Origin: Micromonospora sp. CP22
GTDB taxonomy: Bacteria > Actinomycetota > Actinomycetes > Mycobacteriales > Micromonosporaceae
DNA length: 64,000 nucleotides
Assembly: GCF_009712475.1 (NCBI RefSeq)
Contig: NZ_VCJO01000006.1
Location: forward strand, 1 to 64,000
Direction of reading: 5' to 3'
The notes under the pieces: generated by a model
The model's input: only the letters and a program-made list of their open reading frames with translations
Told to the model about the DNA's origin: nothing
The model's database searches: none
Made by a program: the position numbers and the translations under genes
Shown: positions 18,196 to 28,518 of the stretch, piece after piece
How the letters are laid out: each line of letters opens with the position of its first letter
Position numbering within the stretch: position 1 is the first letter of the stretch

Positions 18196-19464
18196 TCAAC
18201 GGCCTTTGGCGGGGGTCGCCGCACTCTCGGGCCGGCGGGTGGCGGGAAGCACCGGACGTGCGGTGTCGAGCAGGATCTGCTCGAACTGATCGAAGAGCAC
18301 ATCACGGTCGAAGCGGGTCTGCGCGAGCCGCTGTGCGGCCCGTCGTGCCCTGGCCGTGCGCTCGGAGTCGTGCAGGAAGCCCGCGACCAAGCGGGCGGCA
18401 AGCGCGGGGTCCCCAGCCGGTAGGACCACCCCGCAGTCGTTCTCGCGGATCAGGTCGGCGATCCAGCCCTCGTGGTTCACCGCGACCGGTCGTCCGGCGG
18501 CCAACCCGTCGAAGACCTTGTTCGCCGAGTTGGCGTGCAACTCAGGTATGTCACGAACCGTGGAGATGGCCAGGTCGCAGGCACCGAAGTAGGAGGCCAT
18601 CTCGGACTTCGGTAGCGGATCAAGTAGGAAGAGGTTCCGGCCCAGTACGCCTAGCTGTTCCGCCAGCGAGCGGACATGTTCCCGTTCGGGGCCCTGCCCG
18701 ATGATCGCGAAACGGATGTCCGGCTTGTCGGCCCACGCCGCAGCCGCCATCCGCACTACATACTCGACCCGGTTGAGGTAACCGAGCGCGCCAGCGTAAA
18801 GCACCAGGTGTCGGTCGCCGAGCCAGGGCGTCGCGGCCCGCAGGCGGGTGCCGAACCGGTCCGCGTCGGCGAAGAGGGACCGGTCGCAGCCGTTCGGGAT
18901 CACGGTGACGGGAAGGCCGGGGAAGCGCCGTTCGATGCTCTCGGCCATCCCCGGCGACAGCGCGATGATGTGCCTCGCCCTGTGGTAGGCCCACCGTTCC
19001 AATCGGTGGGCGGCCCACCGGGAGGCGGGCGTGCGCAGGGCGCCGAGCGCCACCGGGACCTCCGGCCACACGTCCCGTACCTCGAGCACCATCGGAACCC
19101 GACGCCGCCGAGCGGAGTAAGCGCCCGGGATCGCGATCGTCAGTGGGGTGCTGGTGGCGAAGACGACGTCCTGCGGCAGGGACGCGGCCCTGGTGGCCGC
19201 TACCCGGGCGAAGCGGAAGAACGCCCGGATCCGGTCGGGATACGACATGGCCCCTCGATAGGGCACCGCGGCCCAGTGCACAGTGGCCCCCACCTCGGTG
19301 GAGACTCGCCACGAGCCGAGCGGCGCGTCGCCTGGCTCGGTGTCGCTGGTGACGACGTGAACCTCGTGTCCGCGGGCCACCAGCCGCCGGGCGAACTCGA
19401 AGGAGCGGGTTCCGCCAGACATCTGCGGAGTCCGGAAGTACTGATGCAGGTAGACAATCTTCAT
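18196..19464 (-). CDS. GT4-family glycosyltransferase (WbuB-like)
   Basis: This 422-residue cytoplasmic, GT-B fold glycosyltransferase adds a sugar to a lipid-linked glycan. The N-terminus reads MKIVYLHQYFRTPQMSGGTRS (the acceptor-side glycine loop), the centre has VIPNGCD, and the nucleotide-sugar site near residue 335 reads SANKVFDGLAAGRPVAVNHEG. This arrangement is typical of GT4 enzymes such as the WbuB/L-FucNAc transferase group. AGGA precedes the ATG at 19464. It lies 43 bases after the acyltransferase gene in the same operon. The donor sugar cannot be told from sequence; the locus's own 4-keto-6-deoxy sugar product is one possibility. Confidence 0.88.
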   Translation of the reverse strand: MKIVYLHQYFRTPQMSGGTRSFEFARRLVARGHEVHVVTSDTEPGDAPLGSWRVSTEVGATVHWAAVPYRGAMSYPDRIRAFFRFARVAATRAASLPQDVVFATSTPLTIAIPGAYSARRRRVPMVLEVRDVWPEVPVALGALRTPASRWAAHRLERWAYHRARHIIALSPGMAESIERRFPGLPVTVIPNGCDRSLFADADRFGTRLRAATPWLGDRHLVLYAGALGYLNRVEYVVRMAAAAWADKPDIRFAIIGQGPEREHVRSLAEQLGVLGRNLFLLDPLPKSEMASYFGACDLAISTVRDIPELHANSANKVFDGLAAGRPVAVNHEGWIADLIRENDCGVVLPAGDPALAARLVAGFLHDSERTARARRAAQRLAQTRFDRDVLFDQFEQILLDTARPVLPATRRPESAATPAKGR

Positions 19465-19507
19465 CGAAACCGTTCCTGTGAGGCAGTTGCCCGGAGGCTG
19501 ACTACGG

Positions 19508-21721
19508 TCACTTGTCGAGTGCCCGGTCCAGGGCGTCGGCCAGTCGGGGCGCCAGCGTCGCGGCGTACGTGGCGGTCAGGTGGTTGGTGTCGCGGTACAC
19601 GAGCACGCCACCGATCACCGCCGAGCACGGGTCGGTGGGGCAGATGGCGTCATTGAGGTCGATCAAGGTGACCTTGTCCAGGTCCGACGCCGCCCTGGCC
19701 TGCTGGTCGCCGATGCCGGCGAGCGCAGCCTCGCGGCTGACCGCGCACTTCTTCATCCGATCGGGGTACTTGGAGGCGCACTCGGCGATGTCGATCCGAG
19801 GGTTGGGAGTGTCGCGGAGCACCATGGTCGGTACGCCGGCCGTACCCAGCGCGCGCCACGTCGCTCGCATGCCCGCACCGAGGGCCTCCAGGCTCTCGTC
19901 GCTGCCGAGTACCCGACCGTCCTCGACGACCAGGTAGTTCGAACTGCTGGTGATGACCAGATCCGGCCGCTGGTCACCGGTGAGCCGTTCCCGCACCGCC
20001 TTGTTCCAGGCCGTGCATGAGGTGTACGCGTTCTGCCCGCTCTGCACCTCGGCGTCGAGGAACGGGCAGGCGGACTTGGTGTAGGTGACGAGCTTCCAGC
20101 CCTTAGCGGCCGCGATCGCCTGCAACGCCGGGGCCCATTGCGCGGCGTGCGAGTCGCCGACCAGCGCCATGGTGAACGAGGCTGAGGTATTGCCGTAGGT
20201 GCAGGTACGCGGTTCCACGTCGGTACCGCTGGCCTGGCAGCCGTCCGCGTAGAGGGCGGGTAGGTCCGACCGGGCGGTCAACGGGTCGGGTACGAAGTCA
20301 CCGGGCCGGTTCACCGCGGTGCCCTTGTCGTCGCCACGTGGCCGCGCCGCCAGCACGGCCGCGCCGATCTTCGGTGCCGTCGGGTCTGCCGACCTGTCCA
20401 GTCCCTGAGCGGCGACGACCCCGGGGGTGGGCCGTGCCGACGGTGCCGGCCAGACGGTGAACTGGAAGAGCAGCCCGGCGATCACCGGGACGGCGGTGCA
20501 GAGCAGGCCCAGTTTGATCGCATGTCCCGGCGAGTACTGGAGCAGGTCGGCGAAGCGGAACGGATTCTCGACGAATCGGTACGTGAGATAGGCCGGAACG
20601 GCGGAGCAGGCGACGACCGCCAGGGACTGGGCGAGTTCCAACTCGCCCAGGGCGCTCTCGGCGATGATCAGAAGCGGCCAGTGCCAGAGATACAGCGAGT
20701 AGGAGAGGGCTCCGATGGCCCGCATCGGTGCGATGCCGAGGGCGAGCGCCGGTCCCCACCGTCCCGCCGCTGGCCCGGCCGCGATGACCGCTGCGGTGCC
20801 GAGGGTCGGTAGCAGCGCCGCGTAACCGGGGAAGGGCATGCTCTGATCGATGACGAACAGCGCTGTCAGGACGGCGGCCAGACCGGCCCAGCCCAACGCG
20901 CCGGCCACTACGCGGGGTAGGCGGACCAGACTTCCCGCGCCGATGGCCAACCCGGCGCCGATCGCCAGTTCCCAGGCCCGGGTGGTGCTGTGAAAGTAGG
21001 CGCGCCCCGGATCGGCGGTGCTCAGGTGGATGGACCAGAGCAGCGACGGTACGGCGATCAGCGCCATGCAGACGAACAGGGGAGTCCGCACGCTCCGGCC
21101 CGGACCACGAAGGCGGTGGGAGAGCAGTACGGCGAGCAGTACCAGAGGCGGCCAGAGGAGATAGAACTGCTCCTCGACAGCCAATGACCAGAAGTGCTGC
21201 ACCACGCTCGGCGCCTGGTCTGACGCCAGATAGTCGACCGACCGTTCGGCAAGGCGCCAGTTCACCGCGTACAAGCCGCTGGCGACCACGTCCCAGCCGG
21301 TCTCCGCCCACCGGATCCGGGGCAGGAAGACGTAGCTCAGCACGAGGGTGGTGACGAGTACGACCGCAGCGCCCGGTAGCAGCCGCTTCGCCCGGCGACC
21401 GTAGAAGCCGGTCAGGGAGAGCCGCCCGGTCTCCTCGATCTCTTTCACGATCAGCCGGGTGATGAGGAAGCCGGAGATGACGAAGAAGACGTCGACTCCG
21501 ACGAAGCCGCCAGAAACGGCGCTGAGCCCTCCGTGCCAGAGGAGCACGGCCAGTACTGCGACAGCCCGGAGTCCTTCGATGTCGCCGCGGAACCTGCTAC
21601 CCGACCCTTCCTGGCCGCCAGCGTGCGGAGGTCCTGGTCGACGAGGGGCGACGGGTGGTGATGCGCTTTGGACGCTGGGCGTGTTCCACAGGCTCGCGGA
21701 AATCGGCGTCGGTCGTGTCAT
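19508..21721 (-). CDS. AT3-SGNH membrane O-acyltransferase (OafA/YrhL-like)
   Basis: This 737-residue protein has an acyltransferase-3 membrane domain of about ten helices (residues 45-420), starting with the conserved GDIEGLRAVAVL and the active His in LLWHGG. A periplasmic-side SGNH domain (about 490-737) carries the Ser motif LVGDSHAAQW and the DTNHLT Asp-His pair. The family O-acylates extracellular or lipid-linked polysaccharides. The ATG at 21721 overlaps the TGA of the upstream membrane protein (ATGA), so it is translationally coupled; a TTG 33 bases upstream is less likely. It presumably acetylates the glycan made by this locus. Confidence 0.92.
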   Translation of the reverse strand: MTRPTPISASLWNTPSVQSASPPVAPRRPGPPHAGGQEGSGSRFRGDIEGLRAVAVLAVLLWHGGLSAVSGGFVGVDVFFVISGFLITRLIVKEIEETGRLSLTGFYGRRAKRLLPGAAVVLVTTLVLSYVFLPRIRWAETGWDVVASGLYAVNWRLAERSVDYLASDQAPSVVQHFWSLAVEEQFYLLWPPLVLLAVLLSHRLRGPGRSVRTPLFVCMALIAVPSLLWSIHLSTADPGRAYFHSTTRAWELAIGAGLAIGAGSLVRLPRVVAGALGWAGLAAVLTALFVIDQSMPFPGYAALLPTLGTAAVIAAGPAAGRWGPALALGIAPMRAIGALSYSLYLWHWPLLIIAESALGELELAQSLAVVACSAVPAYLTYRFVENPFRFADLLQYSPGHAIKLGLLCTAVPVIAGLLFQFTVWPAPSARPTPGVVAAQGLDRSADPTAPKIGAAVLAARPRGDDKGTAVNRPGDFVPDPLTARSDLPALYADGCQASGTDVEPRTCTYGNTSASFTMALVGDSHAAQWAPALQAIAAAKGWKLVTYTKSACPFLDAEVQSGQNAYTSCTAWNKAVRERLTGDQRPDLVITSSSNYLVVEDGRVLGSDESLEALGAGMRATWRALGTAGVPTMVLRDTPNPRIDIAECASKYPDRMKKCAVSREAALAGIGDQQARAASDLDKVTLIDLNDAICPTDPCSAVIGGVLVYRDTNHLTATYAATLAPRLADALDRALDK

Positions 21722-23274
21722 CGTGTAGATCCTCTGTCGAACGGTGAGCGCCAAGGGTTGGCATTCCAGGCGGCAGCTCGTGCGTGCGGCTGCGCCCTAT
21801 GCGTGGCGCCATGTCGTCGTCCTGGCGTTGTCAGCGGCACAGTTCGGGCCGACCCGGGGTATCGGTGGGTGCCGCCAGCTCCGGCTGCCAGCACTGAAAC
21901 CACCACCACCAGCAGCAGGATCACCGGAAGTCGAAGCAGTGCCCGGGCGCCGTAGGTGTGGGTTCCCGACCACAGCAGGTCGGGGATTCCCGCGCTGATG
22001 ATGACCGCCGCAACGATTCCCAGCAGGCGAGCCGGCCCGAGCCGTATCCGCAGCATCGTGGACATCTGCCGGTCGAGGAGCCGCACCGCGATCCCTACCA
22101 CCAGCAGCATCGCCACCAACCCGGGGTACCCGAAGTTGAAGAACCATTCGCCGAGCATCGAACTCGCGTCCGAGTAGCCGGTGCCCATCCGCTCCGGGGC
22201 GGTGATACGTGCCAACTCGTAGCCGAGGGCGATGGGTTTGTCCGCCCAGATCGACTCTGGGATGAGCAACGCGGGAATGCTGAAGAAGGTGCGGCCACCG
22301 GCTACTTCGAAACCGTACGTCTGATAGTGGTAGAGCAGTTCGGCGAAGGCGTGAGGTGGACGGACGGCCGACTCGAGACCGGTGCGGCCGTACGAGCCGT
22401 CGACAGCCAGCCTGTCCAGGTACGAGAGCCGTTCCCGGGCCATCCAGTACAGGACGGGGGCGGTGGTCAGCACGATGCCGATCTTGATCGCCCGGGTCCG
22501 AAACCGGATCGCGTAGAGCGCGGCGATGGTGAGGCCGAGCGTGGCCACGACGAGTCGGCCGGTCCCTCCGTGCACGTATTGCACGAAGACAACGAACTGC
22601 GCGCCTATGTAGAGAGTGCGCCAGGACAATGCCTTCGCGTTCGGGTCGAGCACCAGCGCGGCGGCGGTCAGGGTGACCGCTGCGAACGCGGCACCCAGAA
22701 TGAGGTTCTGTAGCTGCTCGGAGGTTGTTCCACCGGCCGTCGCCGCCACTGCCGCGAGCAGTACTGCCATACCGGCAGCGGCGACGCCGAAACGGGTGCC
22801 GGGGGAGAAGTCGAGGAGCCCGGCGGAGTCGTCCTCGTGGGTGGTGCGTCGGTTCCAGAACCCGAAGAAGAGGATTACCTGCGCCACGAAGCCGAACAGC
22901 AGCGACTGCCAGAGCCAGGGTTGGATGAAGTCCAACGTCAATATCGCGTGGTACACCCCGCCGACCCCGAAGAAGATCGCGAAGGCGAAGCCGAAGATGC
23001 TGACCGTGGTCAGGCGGTGGCCGCCGTGGCCGACGAAGATCCGGATTCCGAGTAGGCAGCAGCAGATGCCGAGCAGCGCGTTCGCCCTGCGGTAGTCCCC
23101 GCTGGCGGAGACGGCGGCGGTCGCGGTGACGATCACGGCGAGGGCCAGCCAGGCAGAGCCTTCGAGTAGCCCGGGGCTGAGTCTCGGCCGGTGGTCGGCG
23201 CGGACGGGCACGCCGTGCGGACCGGTGTCGAACCGGTGCCGCACTGGAAGTAGCTGTGCGACCTGTTGTGTCAC
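21718..23274 (-). CDS. Polytopic membrane protein, probable O-antigen/exopolysaccharide polymerase
   Basis: This 518-residue protein has about 11-12 hydrophobic segments spread over residues 38-460, a larger loop around residues 280-350 and a basic, disordered C-terminal tail. Sequence motifs are weak, as is usual for Wzy-type polymerases. Assignment rests on topology and position between the flippase and the O-acyltransferase genes. The start GTG at 23274 overlaps the flippase TGA (GTGA), and its own stop overlaps the acyltransferase ATG. The Arg/Pro-rich tail after about residue 470 is unlike the membrane core and overlaps the region feeding the next ribosome binding site. An O-antigen ligase function is an alternative. 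Confidence 0.72.
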   Translation of the reverse strand: MTQQVAQLLPVRHRFDTGPHGVPVRADHRPRLSPGLLEGSAWLALAVIVTATAAVSASGDYRRANALLGICCCLLGIRIFVGHGGHRLTTVSIFGFAFAIFFGVGGVYHAILTLDFIQPWLWQSLLFGFVAQVILFFGFWNRRTTHEDDSAGLLDFSPGTRFGVAAAGMAVLLAAVAATAGGTTSEQLQNLILGAAFAAVTLTAAALVLDPNAKALSWRTLYIGAQFVVFVQYVHGGTGRLVVATLGLTIAALYAIRFRTRAIKIGIVLTTAPVLYWMARERLSYLDRLAVDGSYGRTGLESAVRPPHAFAELLYHYQTYGFEVAGGRTFFSIPALLIPESIWADKPIALGYELARITAPERMGTGYSDASSMLGEWFFNFGYPGLVAMLLVVGIAVRLLDRQMSTMLRIRLGPARLLGIVAAVIISAGIPDLLWSGTHTYGARALLRLPVILLLVVVVSVLAAGAGGTHRYPGSARTVPLTTPGRRHGATHRAQPHARAAAWNANPWRSPFDRGSTR

Positions 23275-24617
23275 GTGGTCAACCTTCTTCCGTGCTGAAC
23301 AGCGTCCGTCGAGTCGAGAGACGCTTCCTGGTCGTCAGACGCCCTGCGGGGGAGCCACCCAGCCAGCAGCAGCGCCAGAAGCGCCCCGACGCCGTACGCG
23401 ATCGCCGAGCCGGTGGCTGCGCCCAACGCGCCGTACCGGGGGATCAGGACGAAGTAGGCGATGAGAGCCACCACCATCGCCGGAATGTCGGCGGCGAGCG
23501 CGCCCCGGGCCCGGCCTGCGGCCACGCCAAGGCCGATCGCCACCCGGCTGACGCTGTAACAGACGACGCCGATGGCGAGCGGCACGAGCAGCGCCACGGA
23601 ATCCTGGTACTCGGTGCCGAATACCGGCACAACGAGTGGGCGCCCAACCAGCAGCAGGGCACAGCCGGCGACCAGACCGTAGGCCGCCGCCGCCAGTAGT
23701 GGCCCGGTACGGCGCAGGTCGCCGGAGAGGAATCGCTGGTGCCAACGCGGCGACTGTGCGTCGACCCAGCTCTGCACCGGCCAGATGGCGAACTCCGCCA
23801 CGGTGGCGACGATGATGTACAGGCCGAGTTGCTCGTAGCTGCCCAGCCAGGGCAGCAGCAGCCGGTCGGCACGGAGCATCACCATGCCCGCCACGGCCGC
23901 CGGAAGCAGCCGTAAGCCGAGGCGGCGGGCCGGGACAAGGCTGTGCGGCTGCTCCGGAAGGCCCCGGTCACGCCGCATCGACACCCACGCGGCCGCTGGT
24001 CCCGCGCCGAGGGCCACCCCGTACACCAGCAGCCAGAGGTTTGGCGAGTCGACCCCGACGGCGGTGAGCACCACCGCCGCCGCGACCAAGGTCAGCTGAC
24101 CGACGACTGTGGCGATCAGGTACGGCCGGACGACTCCCGCCGCGGCAGCCCCGGTCCGCAGCGACGCCGTGACCACCAGCACGATCGCGCTGACCAGGAA
24201 ACCGGTGACGGCCAGCAGACCACCGGTGGGCGTGTCGGAACCGATGGCGTACACGATCGGCGTGGCCATCACGATGACGACGACGGCGGAGGGACTGACG
24301 AGGCGCAACATGTCGATGGAGGTGTTGCGTACGCCGCGGCCGAGCGGAACGGTCGCCGGATAGGAGCGGTCCGTGCCCGCGATGGCGAGCATGTTCGCCA
24401 GGTAGGCCACCTGTAACAGCAGGGCCAGATTGCCCCGACCGGCCGGCCCCATCGACCGGGCGGCCATCGCGTTGATGGCGAGACTGGCGAAGCCGACGGC
24501 TAGTTGCGCCAGGACCAGATTCCCGGCCGTTGCCAGCGACGACAGTCGGGCGGCCGGGCGCGGGGACGGACCTCGGGTGCCGGACGGACCGTCCACGACG
24601 GTCTGGGGTTTGGTCAT
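23271..24617 (-). CDS. Lipid-linked oligosaccharide flippase (Wzx/MurJ-like MATE-superfamily)
   Basis: This 448-residue polytopic protein has about 12-14 hydrophobic segments and the look of the polysaccharide transporter family. Features include an N-terminal LATAGNLVLAQLAVGFASLA segment and arginines facing the lumenal cavity (MLRADRLLLPWLG). It would flip the undecaprenyl-linked repeat unit to the outer face. The ATG at 24617 overlaps the GNAT stop (ATGA), which fixes the start; a 38-residue upstream extension would run into the GNAT gene. It sits directly before the polymerase-like gene, the usual Wzx/Wzy pairing. Confidence 0.85.
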   Translation of the reverse strand: MTKPQTVVDGPSGTRGPSPRPAARLSSLATAGNLVLAQLAVGFASLAINAMAARSMGPAGRGNLALLLQVAYLANMLAIAGTDRSYPATVPLGRGVRNTSIDMLRLVSPSAVVVIVMATPIVYAIGSDTPTGGLLAVTGFLVSAIVLVVTASLRTGAAAAGVVRPYLIATVVGQLTLVAAAVVLTAVGVDSPNLWLLVYGVALGAGPAAAWVSMRRDRGLPEQPHSLVPARRLGLRLLPAAVAGMVMLRADRLLLPWLGSYEQLGLYIIVATVAEFAIWPVQSWVDAQSPRWHQRFLSGDLRRTGPLLAAAAYGLVAGCALLLVGRPLVVPVFGTEYQDSVALLVPLAIGVVCYSVSRVAIGLGVAAGRARGALAADIPAMVVALIAYFVLIPRYGALGAATGSAIAYGVGALLALLLAGWLPRRASDDQEASLDSTDAVQHGRRLTT

Positions 24618-25411
24618 CGTCTGGACGGGTCCGGCAACTCGACGCGCATGCGGGTGAACGCGGCCAGAGCTGGCGCGGAACGCGGCGAGAGCGCCACCGC
24701 GGTGGGCTCCAGGGTGTCCACCGTGAAACACCGCTCGACTGGTAGGAGCCGGGCGATTCCGGCGGCCAACCGCCCGGCGTCGGACTCGGCCGGGACACGC
24801 AGCGCCGTACCGACCGTTCGGACCTCGAACTGGCGCTCGCCCAGCCGGACGGTGAGATCCCCGAAACCGTACGCCTCCCGGTGCACCTGGAAGGTCGGCC
24901 AGTTCACCACCTGGACGGCGGCTGACGCGTCAGGATCCGCGAGGGGTACCGCACGCCAGCGGCACTGGGAGATGTCGACGAAGCCGTGCCGCACGTACAG
25001 CCGGCGGGCTGCGGGATTGTCCGTCGAGACGTCCAGCAGAAGAGTCCGGCGCCCCAGCCGCTCGGCGAGTCGTCGTCCGTCATCCAGGAGGCTGGCCCCC
25101 AGGCCTCTCCCGCGCTCCGATTCGCGGACCGCCACCCCGTTGAGAAGCAACCCTCCGGGCAGGAGACGCCAGTCGGCCACGGCCCGAATACCCACCCGAC
25201 CACGCACAGCGCGCAGGATCAGCGTACGGGCGGCCGGCGGGGGAGTGATGGCTGCGGCCAGGAACCGTCGATAGCCGTCGGCGTGGTAGGCCACCAGGCC
25301 GGCACAGGTTTGCGGGACCGAGCTGGCCAGCAGTTCAGCCGCAGCGCCGAGGGCGGGATCGCCGGGATCGTCGATCGTCTCGATCTGGGGCTCGGTCAGG
25401 ACGATATGCAT
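24614..25411 (-). CDS. GNAT-family acetyltransferase in the glycan locus
   Basis: This 265-residue protein has a GNAT domain in residues 60-150. The acetyl-CoA loop is VRESERGRGLGASLL, and the following strand/helix reads DVSTDNPAARRLYVRHGF. The C-terminal 110 residues are not recognised. Its start lies 16 bases inside the sugar transferase gene and its stop overlaps the flippase start, so it is translated with them. An N-acetyltransferase acting on the 4-amino group made by the DegT-type aminotransferase would complete a bacillosamine-like pathway (Campylobacter uses PglD, of a different fold, for this), but that role is inference. Confidence 0.78.
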   Translation of the reverse strand: MHIVLTEPQIETIDDPGDPALGAAAELLASSVPQTCAGLVAYHADGYRRFLAAAITPPPAARTLILRAVRGRVGIRAVADWRLLPGGLLLNGVAVRESERGRGLGASLLDDGRRLAERLGRRTLLLDVSTDNPAARRLYVRHGFVDISQCRWRAVPLADPDASAAVQVVNWPTFQVHREAYGFGDLTVRLGERQFEVRTVGTALRVPAESDAGRLAAGIARLLPVERCFTVDTLEPTAVALSPRSAPALAAFTRMRVELPDPSRR

Positions 25412-26031
25412 GACAACTGCCGTTCCCGGTCCAGGTCGAGCATCTCGGCGGCCGGATCGACCGCCACGCCGCTGCCGCTGAAGACCTTCTTGACGGTGGC
25501 GGCGAGGATGCGTAGGTCCAGCCCGAGGCTCCAGTTCTCGACGTATCGCACGTCGAGTTCCAGGCGGTCGTCCCAGGGAAGGCTGTTGCGTCCACTGATC
25601 TGAGCCAGCCCGGTGATGCCCGGCCGGACGTCGAACCGGCGTCGTTCCCGTTGCCGATACCAGTCGTCGTAGCGGGGTAGCAACGGGCGTGGACCGACCA
25701 GGCTGAGATCACCACGAACGACGTTCACCAGCTGGGGTAGCTCATCGATGCTGAGTCGGCGCAGCAGACGGCCGACGCCACGGCAGCGGATCCCGTCGGC
25801 GAGCAGGTTGCCATCGCTGTCACGCTCGTCGGACATGGTGCGTAGCTTGATGATGCGGAACGGGCGTTGCCCCCGGCCGGTGCGTTCCTGCACGAAAAAA
25901 ACCGGGGCACCCAATTGGAGCCTTACGCACAGGGCGGCGACCGCCATGACCGGTGCGGACAGGACCAGGACGACCAGCGCGAGCGCGATGTCCAGTACGC
26001 GCTTCACGCGTAGTTGTGCGGTTTTCGACAT
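25396..26031 (-). CDS. Initiating undecaprenyl-phosphate sugar phosphotransferase (PglC-like)
   Basis: This 211-residue bacterial sugar transferase is of the small, monotopic PglC type. One N-terminal reentrant hydrophobic helix (residues 8-38) is followed by RTGRGQRPFRIIKLRTM, the catalytic Asp-Glu in LSIDELPQLVNVVRGDLSLVG, and PRPLLPRYDDWY. The family transfers a phospho-sugar from UDP-sugar to undecaprenyl phosphate and starts glycan synthesis. Its small size, with no WbaP-like extra helices, favours a PglC/WcaJ-core role. GAGG precedes the ATG. It lies 67 bases after the FemAB-like gene and overlaps the GNAT gene, in the middle of the operon. Confidence 0.93.
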   Translation of the reverse strand: MSKTAQLRVKRVLDIALALVVLVLSAPVMAVAALCVRLQLGAPVFFVQERTGRGQRPFRIIKLRTMSDERDSDGNLLADGIRCRGVGRLLRRLSIDELPQLVNVVRGDLSLVGPRPLLPRYDDWYRQRERRRFDVRPGITGLAQISGRNSLPWDDRLELDVRYVENWSLGLDLRILAATVKKVFSGSGVAVDPAAEMLDLDRERQLSCISS

Positions 26032-26098
26032 GACCTCGCCTTAGGCGATCGACCTTGACTTCGTACGGTTCATATCAGGAAAGCAGCCGATTCATGGC

Positions 26099-27190
26099 CT
26101 ATTTCGTATTTGCCGGGAGGGGCTGCCGGTACTCCGGAAAGAACGCGGGATCCGGACGCCATGCCGGGTCCCGTCGCCGTCCCTCCACCTGGTGGGCGCT
26201 GGTCAGCGCCGCATAGCGCGCAGGGTCGAGCACCCTGGTGCCGGTCGAGTAGGTGAGCAGGTTGTGCGGGGCGAAGGCCCGCTTGTAGCGAAAGATGCCA
26301 TCGTTCGGGGCGTACCCGCCGCCAAGCAGGAATCGCTGATGGCCGTGCTGTCGACCCCACTGAAAGATCTCGTACTTCAGAAGGTCGTTGGGGCGTAGGT
26401 CGAACGCCTCCTCATCGGTGCCGCCGAGAAAGGAGTACATGTTTTGCGCGGAGAGGAGGACGAGTTCGGTCGACACCACCCGGCCGCTGTGTAAGGCATG
26501 GAAGAGGACCGCACCGCCGGGCAGATCCCGCAGCAACACCTGGAAGAACTCCGGCGGGAAGTGGTAGGTCTCGCTGGCTCCCCGCCGTTGCATCGTCGCG
26601 TGATAGATCCGAAGGAAGTCGGCCAGTCGTTCGCCGGTCACGTCGACCTCGACGGTGACCCCGTTTCGCCGTGCCTTGTTCACGTTCTTGCGGACCTTGT
26701 GCTCGAACTCCCGCCACATCTGTTCGGGCGGGGTGTCGAGATCGCGTACCACGTTGACCAGCCGTGGCTGGATCTTGCCCGGGTAGGGCAACCGTTGCTC
26801 GGGGAAGACATGTAGCCGGCAGAACTCGCTGACCACCCGGCGGGATCGGCAGAAGTCATCGAAGGCGAGCCAGAACTCCTTCGCCTCGACACTGTCGACA
26901 CCCTGCTGGAACGCTCCGCCACTGCTACTGCCGTAGGGGCTGGCGAGATCGAACACCGGTGGTCCGGCCGCCTGTAGGTGTGGGGCGTCGACCGGACGCA
27001 GCAGAAACGGGTAGAGCACGAATCCGCTACGGGTGCGAACGTATGCCGCGAGGGGTTCCTCCCGCTCGTCGGCGAAGAGCCGCACATAGCGCGGGTGGGC
27101 GCACACCTCCCGGTTCGCCCATGCCTCGTACGCCCGCAGCCAACGCGCCTCGTCCTGCGGGTCGCGGGCGTTCCAGATCTCAAGCCTCAT
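26099..27190 (-). CDS. FemAB/GNAT-fold acyltransferase (peptidoglycan-bridge or exopolysaccharide type)
   Basis: This 363-residue protein is of the FemAB/BacA-like double-GNAT class. The core contains EFEHKVRKNVNKARRNGVTV (near residue 165-185), the usual basic linker between the two halves, and a second half with ELVLLSAQNMYSFLGGTD and LLKYEIFQWGRQHG. The family transfers aminoacyl or acyl groups to cell-wall or surface-glycan acceptors. In a polysaccharide locus it more probably decorates an amino sugar or a lipid-linked intermediate than lipid II, but this is inference. AAGGTG precedes the ATG. It sits between the aminotransferase and the initiating transferase genes. Confidence 0.8.
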   Translation of the reverse strand: MRLEIWNARDPQDEARWLRAYEAWANREVCAHPRYVRLFADEREEPLAAYVRTRSGFVLYPFLLRPVDAPHLQAAGPPVFDLASPYGSSSGGAFQQGVDSVEAKEFWLAFDDFCRSRRVVSEFCRLHVFPEQRLPYPGKIQPRLVNVVRDLDTPPEQMWREFEHKVRKNVNKARRNGVTVEVDVTGERLADFLRIYHATMQRRGASETYHFPPEFFQVLLRDLPGGAVLFHALHSGRVVSTELVLLSAQNMYSFLGGTDEEAFDLRPNDLLKYEIFQWGRQHGHQRFLLGGGYAPNDGIFRYKRAFAPHNLLTYSTGTRVLDPARYAALTSAHQVEGRRRDPAWRPDPAFFPEYRQPLPANTK

Positions 27191-27221
27191 CGCTGCACAC
27201 CTTGGGTTCGGCCGGCGCTCC

Positions 27222-28394
<1,173 letters not shown>

Positions 28395-28518
28395 CTTCGG
28401 TCCCCGTCCGTCCCGATCTGTCTACGGAGGGGTCAACGACCTAGCTGGTCGGGAGTATTGCCCTAATGCGACTTATATTGTCCTTCACGTCTGCAATGTG
28501 AATAGCCCACTCCGCCGA
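28395..28518 (-). promoter_or_regulatory. AT-richer upstream region of the glycan operon
   Basis: The 124 bases between the aminotransferase ATG and the stop of the next gene include an unusually AT-rich patch (28464-28503) for this DNA. On the minus strand it contains TTGCAG followed by TATAAG, spaced 13, which is short for a standard sigma-70 pair. The operon promoter probably lies here, but exact boxes are uncertain. Confidence 0.4.
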
